Assembly (NCBI GenBank): GCA_022478985.1 | Contig: JAKSZP010014863.1 | Coordinates: 1 to 64,000, forward strand | DNA from: Massospora cicadina | Taxonomy: Eukaryota; Entomophthoromycota; Entomophthoromycetes; Entomophthorales; Entomophthoraceae | DNA length: 64,000 nt | Direction: 5' to 3' | Part shown: positions 10,525 through 21,860 of the stretch, piece after piece | Layout: every line of letters begins with the position of its first letter | Numbering within the stretch: the first letter of the stretch is position 1 | Notes under the pieces: generated by a model | The model's database searches: none | Seen by the model: the letters and a program-made list of their open reading frames with translations, nothing else | What the model was told of the DNA's origin: nothing | Translations under genes and position numbers: made by a program

Positions 10525-13500
10525 TGGGGAAACCTTCACTCTAGGGACGCTGAATATTGCTGGACTCAAGGCCTCCCCGTCCTGGGCTAGGAAACTGAGT
10601 TTTTACAAAACAATTTACCCGTGGATATCCTGGCCATCCAGGAGTCCCACTGTCCACGAAGTTCCGAGGAAGCTTGGAGAACAATGCTCCTACCATCCCT
10701 ATCCTTTTGATCAAAGCACTGTGGGGTGCTAATTCAGAAAAGCAATTTTTTCAAATTTACATCTTCAGAAACATTCCTAAATGGCCGAGTGCTCATTGTC
10801 ACCTTCTCATGGGCCAATGTTGCACACACAATCGTCAACATTTATGCCCCAAACGGTGCACAAGAGCCTCGGGAATTTTTCTCATCAGTCAAATCCCTCC
10901 CGCTACCCCCCAATTCTTTCCTAATTGGCGACATGAACTGTTGGCTAACCTCACCAACGGACTGGTGGCCACCCTCACCCCACGCCCCACAGGGTCACGT
11001 AGAACTACGCGTTCTAAAAGCCACCCTTGGGTTAATGGATGCGCTGCCATGACATGCCCCACTGCTCGAAAACATGATGCGTCCCCACGTCCACAATGGC
11101 CAATTAAAGTCCATGACCTGCATTGACCTTATTCTAGCACCGGCGAAATTCCAACCCCACATCTCCCACTTCAAAACAATGAAAATGGAATTCTCCGACC
11201 ACTGACTGGTCTTGATAACATACCACTTACCCGTCACAGTTGCAAAGGCCCCACATTGGTGCAAAATCCGCCCCCCAGAGCTCGCGTCGCCAGGATTATC
11301 CATGTGGGTGGAAGAGACAACTTTGGCAAAATCATTTGTTGCACCATTTTGCGTGGACCCCATTTCCACATGGGCAACTTTCAAAGAAGACACCATCCGC
11401 CAATATCACCATCTCTCATCCAGATGCTCACAAGCCACATCGGCAGTTATATTGCATGCGCTGGTGGAATTGGCCCACTTGGAGTCCAACATTCCAGCCT
11501 CAGGATATAGCCCTGCATGGGGCCAGAAGTGGGCGGAGGCAGCCGCCCACCTCAACGCACTTGAAAGGCAACACAAACATTGGGTTTGTGTCCATAAACA
11601 GGGCCACATGCATCACTAAAGGTGACAAGTGCACCGCATACTTCTTCAAAAAAATTTTGCACCATGCCAGAGCATGGCCTGCACACAGGTGCAAAGATCA
11701 GATAATTATATTGTGGATACACCGGCTGAAGTGGCAATCAAAATGCAAAGATATTACTTCGAGTTATACTGAGCTGAACCAATTCAGCCGGCCAAAATGG
11801 TGGAATTTCTCGACAGAGCTCATATCCGCACCATTTTCCAATACCCAGAAATAATGAATTTAATTACTCCAAATGAATTATGGACTACCATTCGCGGTGC
11901 GCCAAACTGAAAATGCCTAAGCCCAGATGGCATTCCATATGAGTTCTACAAAAAATATTTTAAATATATATCCCCGTTGCTGCTAGCCTCACTCAACCAA
12001 GGCCTGTTGGAAACGCGCCTCCTACCAGGAGGACATGAGGCCTTTACGGTCACACTCTTCAAGAAAGGGTATAGGCTAGACTTAGCAACTGGCGCCCCAT
12101 TTCTCTGACAAACACAGACACCAAAATTTTAACAAAAATCATGGCTAACCATTTAGGGACTGTAGCATCTACCACCATCTCCCCAGAACAATTCAGTTTC
12201 ATCCCCAGAAGGTCGATTTGGGATAACGTGCACTCTGTGGCTAATGTGTGTCAGTCCACAGCCTCTGGGGCACTTGTATTCTTGGACCAACAAAAGGCTA
12301 ATGATAGAGTAAACTTGGAATACCTTAGGGCCTGCCTCCAACAATTCTGCCTACCTCCCCGCTTCATTAACTGGGTGATGCTGCTCACGGAATCTGCAAC
12401 AATGGCAGTGCGCGGCCCAGGTTTCCTAACGGAAGTAATCCGTCCTCAAAGGGGTCTGCGACAAGGGGACCCCCTGAGCCCACTCTTATACAACTTCAGC
12501 CTTGACCACTACTGCGAAATGTGAATGCTCAACTCACTGGGGTCCATGTGCCAGGCCAAACCCCAGTCAAGATGATGGCATTTGCAGATGATTGCATGGT
12601 GGGGGTGTCTAATAATAAAGATGTACGCGCGCTTGAAGCCCTCATCCAGGAATATTCCTGGGTAAGCAACGCGGCACTGAACGCCTCCAAAACCGAAATC
12701 ATCCTCCTTGGTCGGTTTCAGAACTGCTGGGCCCCAGCAAGTAGTTTCCAACCCGGCCCATCTGCTCACCCACGTCCACGCCTTACTAACTCAAAATACA
12801 CCACTCAACTGGTGCTCCCTTTTGTGCCACGACCTACCATAGGACCGGTACGCCATCTGGGCGTGTGGTTGGAGGCAGGTGGATACGCGTCAGCAGTAAT
12901 GGAGTGCCATATACTGGACAACGTGACGAAGCGAATCGCCTCTCTCAGAGCCCATCCTACTACCCTCACTGGCAGGGTTGTTCTTGCCAACTCTATGCTC
13001 CTATCCAAAGTCTGGTTCGGAGCCCACGCCATCCCCTTCTCCCCAAGCTTCTTCAAATCCCTGTATGCTTTGCTGCAAGGGTGGCTTTGGTCAGGCCGCC
13101 CTCCACCAGTACGGCTAGAGGTCATGTTTGGCCCTCATCATCATGGTGGCATGGGCCTACTTGACTTCAAAGCCCATGCCGCCAAGATCCTGGGCACCTG
13201 GATTGCAGCCGTCACTGCTCCTACACTCCCATCCATACACTGGTCCCACGCGGCCCGCTCCAACTTCTCCCAAGCCTTGGGCCTCAACAATCCATCAAAC
13301 CCCCACTCCCTGATGAAATACCTCGCATCACACACATCATCCACAGGTCCTCACGGGACCAAAACCCACTACAAATGAATCCTACTCTCCATGCGAAGCG
13401 CAGAGTGGAGAATTCATATTAGTGGACATACAACCCGAAGAGGCCGCCCCTCTCCTCAGTTCACACAAGAGGTACAGGGGCTACCCATCCATGATGGCGT

Positions 13501-14226
13501 GATCCCCATTCGACCCCAAGTCCTATCCAGGGTGGACTACCTGGACATGATGGACATCCCTTATTCCACTGAGACCCAAAAGACTATCTGGAAATATGCA
13601 CACCATCCTCTGTTGCAGCCTCAAGTCCGCTCCCATGTGTGGCGCTGCCTGAGGCGGGTGTATCGTACAGCTGAGCGCTCTAATGCTTTACACTCATCCT
13701 GTGTCGTGTGTGGCCAGTATGGAACGCTGTTTCACCGCCTGGAGAAGTGCCCCACCTCTAAAGTAATATGGCGCGAAGTCCAACGTCTGCTAGGCCAGGA
13801 TCAAACACATCCCTTCAGTCTGTCAAGAGATATGTTTGCTTCATCAATGGCCTCCCCCTCCCACCCTCCCTCCGTGCTCTGGTGTTTGCAATCGCCATGT
13901 GGACTATCCACACGATTGTCTTGGATGCCATCGCTGGATCCATCCCCACTCTCCCTGAAGCTGTCCACAGATTCCGGTCTCATTTGGTGGATCACTTTCA
14001 AGTGTGGATGTTTGGATATCTCCCACCGCGTCGCGGACAGCTGGTCTCCTCCTGGTTCCCAGTCTGGTTCATCAAATCAGACCCCTTCCTCCACACGTGC
14101 TCAATAGTGGCTACGCTCCCTACACACGTTCCCTCCCCTTCCCATAAGTGGCGTTCCCGCTGGCAACAAGAGATAGCATCGCTTCTCTGGGGTGCCTCCC
14201 CTGGTACTAAGTTTTGTCTCGTCTGA
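10524..14226 (+). pseudogene. LINE ORF2 (B): endonuclease-RT-zinc finger, broken
   Basis: The replicase of the element. An apurinic-type endonuclease comes first (TLNIAGLKA at the start, ILAIQESHC in sister copy G, then the NIYAP and GDMNCW motifs near 10840-10940). The RT follows (GFIPRRSIWDN-like near 12200, GLRQGDPLSPLLYNFSL near 12455, catalytic FADDC near 12582), then a thumb, a zinc finger (CVVCGQYGTLFHRLEKCP near 13700-13750) and a conserved C-terminal segment. No RNase H motif is seen. It is about 1230 codons long, with frameshifts (one at about 12515) and a stop at 13376. It would cut the target and copy RNA there. Confidence 0.85.
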
Positions 14227-14295
14227 GTCATATTCAGAAGTGTCCGTCCCATGGTCGGCCTTCCCAGCAATAAATTTAAAAATTTAAAAATTTAA

Positions 14296-14312
14296 AAACA
14301 TTGGTTTATTAT
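14296..14312 (+). repeat. TSD of LINE B, right copy
   Basis: Exact 17-bp partner of 8999-9015. Confidence 0.95.
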
Positions 14313-14512
14313 TAGCCATTGGAGGTGGATAATGTAATTTTATGCTACTACATTCTATCCAACTCTCCACTTACTTTAGAGTATTAAAAACATAAAAAAC
14401 CTGTAGATCAAAATTTTTAACTTTTATCGCTAGATCTGCAACCATAAAGCATAAATTAATCAATACTTCACCCTACTATATCCTTAGGTCCAGATAAGTG
14501 CAATATAAATAC

Positions 14513-14528
14513 AATCATATATTCTCAG
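14513..14528 (+). repeat. TSD of LINE C, left copy
   Basis: AATCATATATTCTCAG; the partner at 19796-19811 differs at one base (T to G). Confidence 0.9.
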
Positions 14529-14778
14529 TTTTCTCTCTTGTTGCAAACACTTTTGCAAAAATTCAAATCAAGTCTAGGTAAAGTTTAATAATCTCATCGA
14601 GGAGATTAGTTTGCACACATTGTCAGGGAGCAGTTGGGAAAGTAAAGTTAAGGGCACCGGTATTGGCCCCACATCAAACAAGTTTCATAAATGCCCTGGC
14701 AAGTCTGGCAGAATATATAAAATTAGTAATAAAATACCAGCGGTTACCATTTCCCCTAGAAATTTTGACCTGGAAATC

Positions 14779-15984
14779 ATGCTGCAACCAGTTCATCAAT
14801 ATGCTGCACTCCCAACCACTATTGTTGGTGAAATAAGGGGTGTGTGTTCCTGGATATTCAACAAACGGCGCTTTGGGAAAAGTTTTGTGGAGATGTACAC
14901 ACACATTTTCTGAATGCGGTGTACATCACCCCCCCCCACTCCATGACTCACGGTTGGCTGGATCTTGGATTCAAAACTAAAGAAGCAGCGGATAAAGCCG
15001 CAAAAGTACGTGTAGTAGTTGACCTCTCAGACAGTCAATGGGTAGTTGAAACAAAGCACACCCGCTGGACTAAATCAAATCAAGTTTTCATAACTTTTGA
15101 CTTCCTACCTACAATGGTCAAGCGCACCATGCTAGAGCACCACCTGAAAACTGGGCTCTCTAAATATGGGGAAATACTATCCCTTGAGATGAAGCAATTT
15201 AAGCTCATGCCAGACCTGTGCATGGGCAAGGCGATTGCTGTTCTCATAATATCCACGAGGATAGTGGAAGATTTGATCCAAATCCCACATACCACTTTTT
15301 ATTGAAATCAATGGGCAAGACTACTGCCCATTCAGGTTCACCGTGGATAGTGCGCATCCTATCTGCACTTTCTGTCACACTTTTGGCCACAAGGCCCATA
15401 CCTGCCCCACCAAGGATAGCATTACTCAACATAAAATAATCTTGGATGCAATGTGCAGTGCAGATGCCCACTATGAACTGGCACTAGAAACTGATGCAGC
15501 CTTCCCATTGGGAGCGCAAGGCTGCTACACTTAAGTAAAACCAGTGTCCCCACAGGATCGTAAGAAGGCCAAGCAGGCCTGCAAGTCAGCGGTCAATGAG
15601 GCGGCCAAGACCGCATCTGCAATCCCACCATCCCAGCTCCAGGAGGACATTGAGACTTTTGCGGCGAAAGCAGCTCTCAAATCCCTCCACCAATCAAATT
15701 GGAACGCCCAAAATGATTGGGCCACCCAAGCTGATAACCCAATGGGTGAGTCAGTTTCACATGACCAATGCGCCCAAGAATCAATTGGGACTGAAGCGCT
15801 CAAAAATATCCCTACCAAAATTCCATATTCATGCAATATTGCACTACAAGTGCACAAAACGCCAAAAACTCGTCCCACAGTGGGGAAAAAGCAGAAGGCA
15901 AAAGCCAATGCAAACCCCAAAGCTAAAGCTTCCCATCCTAAACCATACTCCATTGCACAGAATACCCACACTGCCAAGCAGTGA
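14779..15984 (+). pseudogene. LINE ORF1 (C), CCHC protein, broken
   Basis: Starts at ATGCTGCAACCAGTTCATC, homologous to B's start. A long clean part covers WEKFCGDVHTHF to about residue 175. The zinc knuckle CTFCHTFGHKAHTCP lies near 15364-15408, followed by the Lys/Ala-rich QDRKKAKQACKSA region. The stop is at 15982-15984, about 60 bp before ORF2, so the ORFs do not overlap here as they do in B. One TAA after the first block and two frame changes break it. Confidence 0.8.
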
Positions 15985-16043
15985 TGTGATGAAAAGAGAA
16001 GGCTGAAGGGCTCAGGAGCCCTTCCCCTCACACCTAAGGTACA

Positions 16044-19000
16044 ATGGGGGAGCCTTTACTTTAGGGACGTTGAACATAGCTGGACTTAGGGCCTTGCCAT
16101 CCCAGGCTAGATAACTGAGTTTTTTAAAAATAAATTACCCGTGGAGATCCTGGCCATTCAGGAAACCCATTGTCTGCGCGGTGCAGAGGAAGCATGGGCA
16201 ACAATGCTCCTCCCTTCCCTTACCTTTTGGTCATTGCACTGGGGGGTACTTGTTTGAGTGACCCATAGTTTTAAATTTATCTCATCACAATTGTACCTCG
16301 ACAGCAGCATCCTTGTAGTCTTCTTTTTGTGGGATGACGAAGTGCACACTGTCATCAACATTTACACCCCAACCTGTGCACAAGATCGTCAGAAATTCTT
16401 CTCAGCCATCAATTCCCTTTCACTACCCCCAACCTGTTTGTTGTTGGTGACATGAACTGCTGGACAAACCCAACCACAGACTGCTGGCCCTCTTCGCCTA
16501 TACCTACACAGGAGCACATTGAACTAAGTATTCTCAAAGCCACCCTAGGGTTGTTCAATACTCTGCTGCATCATGCTCCACTACTCACTAACATGTCATT
16601 CCCCCTTGTGCACAATGGCCTGCTAAGGTCCATGACCCGCATCAACCTTATTCTTGCACCGTTGAAAATTCAATCCCAAATTTCCCTCTTCGTCATAATT
16701 AAAACCAATTTCTCTGACCACAGGATAATATCAGTTTCCTTCTGTTTGTCCAGTCCAGCGGCCCAGGCACCAAAATGGTGCAAACTCTGCCCCACTGAGA
16801 TCGTGTCACCAAAATTTTCCTCATGGGTATAAACTGTGACCTCAGCTCCAGAGTGTGTCACACCATTATGTGCAGACCCAATTTCCACCTGGTCAACCTT
16901 CAAAGCGAACACAATCTGCCAGGCTCGCCACCTCTCCTCCCATCACTCATGGGCTGCCTTGGTGATCATTTTGCGCACGCTGGCAGAGTTGGACCACCTG
17001 GAGTCTAATGTCCCCGCTGTAGGCTACAGCCCAGCTTGGGGCCACAAGTAGGCGGAAGTGTCCGCTCACCTTAATGCATCGGTAAGACAGCACAAGCATT
17101 GGGTTTGTGTTCAGTATAAGCAAAGCATATCACAGTGGGTGATACATGCTCCGCTTACTTTTTTCAAGAATTCTTCGCGCTGCACCAGAGTTTAGCCTAC
17201 ACACAGGTGCAAAGGCAAGACCACTCTATCACAGATATGCTGGCTGAAGTGGCGATTGAGATCCAAAACTATCACTCCAAATTATATTGATCCGATCCAA
17301 TTCCACCAGCTGAAATGGAAAATTTTCTTGAAAGTGCACATATCTGCACCATTTCCCAATTCCCGGAGTTAATGAATTTAATTTCTCAGGATGAACTCTG
17401 GTCTTCCGTTCACAGTGCACCGTACAAGAAATGCCCAGATCCAATTGGCATCCCTTATGAGTTCTATAAGAAGTATTTCAAAATCTTTCCTCCTTGCTGC
17501 TTGCATCTCTAAACCAATGCCTTATGGAAACGCGCCTTCTATATGGAGGGCAAGAGGCCTTCATGATAACGTTAAACAAGAAAGGGGATAAGCTGGACTT
17601 GGCCAATTGGCGTCCCATTTCACTTACTAGCACAGACACTAAACTTTTTACTAAAATTCATGGCTAATCAACTAGGGGTTGTTGCCTCTGCTCTCATTTC
17701 CTTGAACAGTTTGGCTTCATCCCCATAAGGTCGATTTGGGACAATATACACACCATAGCCAACGTCTGCTAATCCAAGGCTTCTGGAGCACTTGTGTTTT
17801 TATAACAGCAGAAGGCCTATGATAGAGTCAACTAGACTACCTCAGAGCCTGCTTCCACAAGTTCCACCACCCCCTTTGATTCATTTTTTTGAGTGATGTT
17901 GCTAACGGAATCCATCACAATGGCTGTGCGTGGCCCTGGCTTCCTCACGGACGTAGTCCGCCCTCAAATGGGCCTACACCAAGGGGATCCTCTAAGCCCA
18001 CTCTTGTATAACTTTAGCCTTGACCCACTTCTTCGAAGTGTGAATGCCCGCCTAACTGGTGTCCATGTGCAAGGGCAAGCACCAGTCAAAATGTTGGCAT
18101 TTGCTGATAATTGTGTGGTTGGGGTGTCTAACAGTCATGATGCACGCGCGCTTGAAGATACTATCCAGGTTTACTCCAGGGTAAGTAATGCTGCACCTAA
18201 CGCCTACAAAACCGAAATTGTTCTCCTTGGTCAGTATCAAGCCCGCTGGGCCTTAGCGCACCATTTCCTACCTGCCTCGCCAACTTGCTCATTTAATCGC
18301 TTGCCAAGCCCACCCCACTCCACCCCGCTCATACTCCCATTTGTGCCACGCCCCACCGTTGGACCTGTCCGCCATTTGGGGGTGTGACTGGAGGCAGGAG
18401 GGTACGCCTTTACAGTGATGGAAAATCAAATCCTATACAGCGTTACAAAACGCATAGCTTCCCTCAAAAGCCCGCCAAACCTCCCTTACAGGCAGGGTAG
18501 TGCTAGCCAACTCTATGCTCCTCTCTAAAGTTTGGTTTGGGGCCCACGCCATCGCTTTTTCCCCTTTTTTCTTTAAGTCATTATATGCCCTGCTGCAAGG
18601 GTGGATTTGTTTAGGCCGCCCACCGCCAGTGCGCCTGGATGTCATGTTTAGCCATCGCCATAGTGGTTGTATGGGCCTGCTCAACTTTGAGGCTCATGCT
18701 GCCAAAATCCTTGGCACCTGGATCGCTGCAGTCACCAACCCAACGATCTCAGCCCAGCACTGGTCCCGTGCGGCCTGATCCAACTTCTCCTACGCCCTGG
18801 GCCTCAGCAATCTTACCCACCCCCACTCTCTGTTAAAGTACCTTGCCTCACATCCTTCTGCTATGGGCCCACATGGGACGTCGCCCTACTTCAAAGGATC
18901 CTCCTCTCCATGTGGAGCGCTGAGTTAAGAATCTGCATCTTTGGGCACACCGCCCAGAGGGGCCCCTCTCCTCAGTTCACCCAGGAAGTACAAGGACTTC

Positions 19001-19735
19001 CCATTCTGAATGGAGTAATACCCATAAGACCCCCTACCATGGTCAGGGTGGACTACCTGGACAAGGTGGACATCCCCTAGCCCCCTAGATACCCAGAAAG
19101 CCATTTGGAAGTACGCCCACCACCCTCTTCTGCAGCTGCATATTTATTTCCATGGGTGGCGCTCTTGAGATGGGTATACCATACTGCTGAGCGCTCTAAT
19201 GCTTTGCACTCATCTTGCGTCATGTGTGGCCAGTATGAGGCGCTGGTTCACTGCCTGGAAGAGTGCCCTCCATCAAAAGCGATTTGTCGTGAGGTACAAC
19301 GCCTGTTTCGCCAGGATCAGGCGCAGCCCTTCAGCCTGTCTAAGGAAATGTTTTCTTAATTCATGGCTTACCCTCTTCCACCTTCCCTCCGTGCCTTGGT
19401 ATTTGCAATCGCTATGTGGACTATCCACACGATTGTTCTAGATGCTATCTCAGGCTCCACTCCCACCCTCCAAGAAGCTATACACCGGTTCCAGTCGCAC
19501 CTTGTAGACCACTTCCAAGCGTGGTTGTTTGTGTACCTCCCGCCCTGTCACTGCCAGATGGTCTCATCCTGGTTCCCAATTTGCTTCAACTTTTCAGACC
19601 CCTCCTACACACGTGCTCAATAGTGGCACAAGCCCCAGCACACATAACCCCCTTCCTTCTCTTAACATTCTCGCTGGCAACAGGAGATAGCATCTGCATC
19701 TCTGGGGTGCCCTCCTCTTGCCAAAGTTCATTTAG
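16044..19735 (+). pseudogene. LINE ORF2 (C): endonuclease-RT-zinc finger, broken
   Basis: Begins with the conserved MGEPLL/GTLNIAGL start. Endonuclease motifs ILAIQETHC (about 16150) and VINIYTP (about 16350) are visible, then the RT (GFIPIRSIWDN near 17716, MGLHQGDPLSPLLYNFSL near 17968). The catalytic loop reads FADNC instead of FADDC near 18100, so the second Asp is lost. The zinc finger is CVMCGQYEALVHCLEECP near 19218-19270. Many frameshifts and stops occur, and an inactive RT is certain. Confidence 0.82.
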
Positions 19736-19795
19736 TTTTTTAGTATCTTATTGGAAGTGTCCGTCCCCTGGTCAGCCTTCCCCAAATAAAATTTA

Positions 19796-19811
19796 AATCA
19801 TATAGTCTCAG
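19796..19811 (+). repeat. TSD of LINE C, right copy
   Basis: AATCATATAGTCTCAG, 15 of 16 bases identical to 14513-14528. Confidence 0.9.
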
Positions 19812-20253
19812 CATATAGGATATTTCTAAGAACTTTCCAATATTGCTTTCGTCCTCTTCTTCCTAGGTTATTATCCTGATTCCTTATTTATTATATTATT
19901 AATCCTAAGGTTAACCTCTCTAGAAAATTTGTCTAAGTTTATAGTTTTTAGTGAATATATACATTAGTTAAATAAATCAATTTAAAATACATAAATTAGA
20001 ATTTATTAATTATAAATAAAACCTTTTAGCAATAATATCAATGTAAATTATTTATCTTGGATTATATATATTATAATTGATATGTAAAAATTGAGCTTTT
20101 AAGGGTGGTTACCCTGGCAGATAAAACTGCTTCCACCCTAGTGCAGTTTTTGAGTTCAAAACATGTACTGGCTAGAAAAATTCTTGGTGTGGTATATTTA
20201 TTCAAAGGTTGACCCACCTCACATATATTTAGAAAATTGAGCTTTTGAGAAAT
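19812..20253. other. AT-rich spacer between LINEs C and D
   Basis: 442 bp, strongly AT-rich. No gene, motif or repeat boundary was seen apart from the TSDs at its edges. Confidence 0.55.
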
Positions 20254-20271
20254 ATACAATATAAACTTTTA
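20254..20271 (+). repeat. TSD of LINE D, left copy
   Basis: ATACAATATAAACTTTTA, 18 bp, exact repeat at 25557-25574. Confidence 0.95.
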
Positions 20272-20350
20272 GCTTTTCTTTCCCATAATAATAACATCAT
20301 TTACAGAGATTCAATTCAAGTAGATAGATTTTTATAATTACACAGGTGAG

Positions 20351-21860
20351 ATGAGCAAATTTAATAAAACCCAACAAAACTGGGCAAAATTCATATTAGC
20401 AATGGCCAAAACGATGCACCCAAGGGCAAAAATCGCCCTGGAGGGGGACCAGGAGCCAACACCACCAAAAAACCCTAAACCCAAACACCGCCTGGGTTTG
20501 TGGAGTTTACAACAAAACAAAATCAATACATGGAGATACAGTACGCACAGCCCCTATTAATAGTGGAACACAGGCTCCAACATTTCTTAGGGGCTGATTC
20601 CTAACTCCGTGGGAAAAGGTAGGTGAGGCACAGGCCTCCCTCTTTCCCACGCGGTATACATTACAACCCATATCATCCACTGTGGCTGGATTGATATGGG
20701 TTTTGAGATTGAAGAGGACGCAGACGCCGCAGCAAAATTCTGTGTTGAAATAGCCCTCCCTGAGGGCAAACAAATTGTGCGCACCGCGCACACCAGATGG
20801 AGCAAAGCAAACACTTTGTTCATCTCATTTGACTCACTTCCCACCAACCTCCCCCATAAGCTAATTGAAGATGAACTCTGATTTGGCCTCCTTAGCTATG
20901 GATAAATAAAACAACTCGAATTACAGCGTTTCCACTTGATGCTGAACCTGTGCACAGGAAAGGCAATCGCTGTAATTGACCCAGTCCCCAATGTGGCCGC
21001 AAATTTAACTAAAATCCCATGCACCGCGGTATTCCACCTCCCAGATGGGGGAGTGTTGAAACCTTTCCGCATCACACCAGAATGCACACCACCCATCTGC
21101 AACCATTGCACTACACTGGGGCACAAGAAGCATGTGTGCCCCATGAAGGAGGGCATCATGGCCCTGGACTTTTGCTATGATGCCATGGACAAAGACAAGG
21201 AGTCCTTTGGTCAAAAGGTCAACGCCAACCACGCTTTCCTCTGGGGAGATAGTACATTATGTCCTCATCAACCCAATATCACCCAAAGTACGCAAACAGG
21301 TGCAGAGGGCCCACAAGTGGGCAGCGGCCAAGGCCGCATCTCTCATGACCTCCTCCATTGACCCAAACCAGATCCATATGGACAGAGAGTAAATTGGCTG
21401 AACCAGCCAATCAGAAACTAATTCCCAAGCTGGAGCAACCATGGAGGATGTGATCCAAACCAAATAGTTGGATTAGACAACCCATACAGAAAATTTTCTC
21501 AAGCCAACAGAATCACCACGTGATCCCAATCAAATAAACTTACTGGGACATTACAAATTCACTATGGATGAGCCAATAATGCCCAGAGCGCCAAAATCAA
21601 ACCCCAAACAATTGGAAGCCAATCAGAGCACCAACTTGAATCAACCAAAATCACGTGCAGGAAAGCATAATATAATCCCCAAATATAACAATATATGCAT
21701 GAAATCATCAAAAGGTAAGGAGCTGGAAGCCTCGGAGCATACTGGCCTAATCACACGGAGCAAGTTTAAGGCAATGAGTGGGGGACTAGGGCCGGAAGGC
21801 CCGGCTCAGCCGCTCCTGAGGTGCCTCAGGCACCTCAGTGTCAATAGGGATGCTAAATAT
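20351..21860 (+). pseudogene. LINE ORF1 (D), CCHC protein, broken
   Basis: The ATG at 20351 opens a basic N-terminus (70 codons, then a stop). The globular region resumes at about 20690 (GFEIEEDADAAAKF, TRWSKANTLFISFDSLP). The zinc knuckle CNHCTTLGHKKHVCP lies at about 21099-21143, followed by a low-complexity C-terminal part. The end is placed near the ORF2 start. It would bind the element's RNA. Frame changes occur near 20580, 20890 and 21280. Confidence 0.75.

Larger units (their letters stand above)
9016..14295 (+). mobile_element. full-length LINE copy B
   Basis: A complete 5280-bp non-LTR retrotransposon bounded by a perfect 17-bp TSD. It starts with the family 5' end CTTTCTCGTTGCAAACAC near 9025, followed by about 250 bp of UTR, ORF1, ORF2, the 3' motif TCCGTCCCATGGTCGGCC (about 14243-14260) and a TTTAAAAA repeat tail. 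Copies C and G have nearly the same length (5267 and about 5257 bp), so this is the natural full size. Frameshifts and stops in both ORFs make it non-autonomous now. Confidence 0.93.
14529..19795 (+). mobile_element. full-length LINE copy C
   Basis: A 5267-bp LINE of the B family in the same orientation and only 216 bp after B's 3' end. It begins TTTTCTCTCTTGTTGCAAAC, carries ORF1 and ORF2, and ends with TCCGTCCCCTGGTCAGCC (near 19760) and a short AAATAAAATTTAAA tail. The 16-bp TSD with one mismatch shows an independent insertion, not a tandem duplication with B. It looks more worn than B, with many stops in ORF2. Confidence 0.92.
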
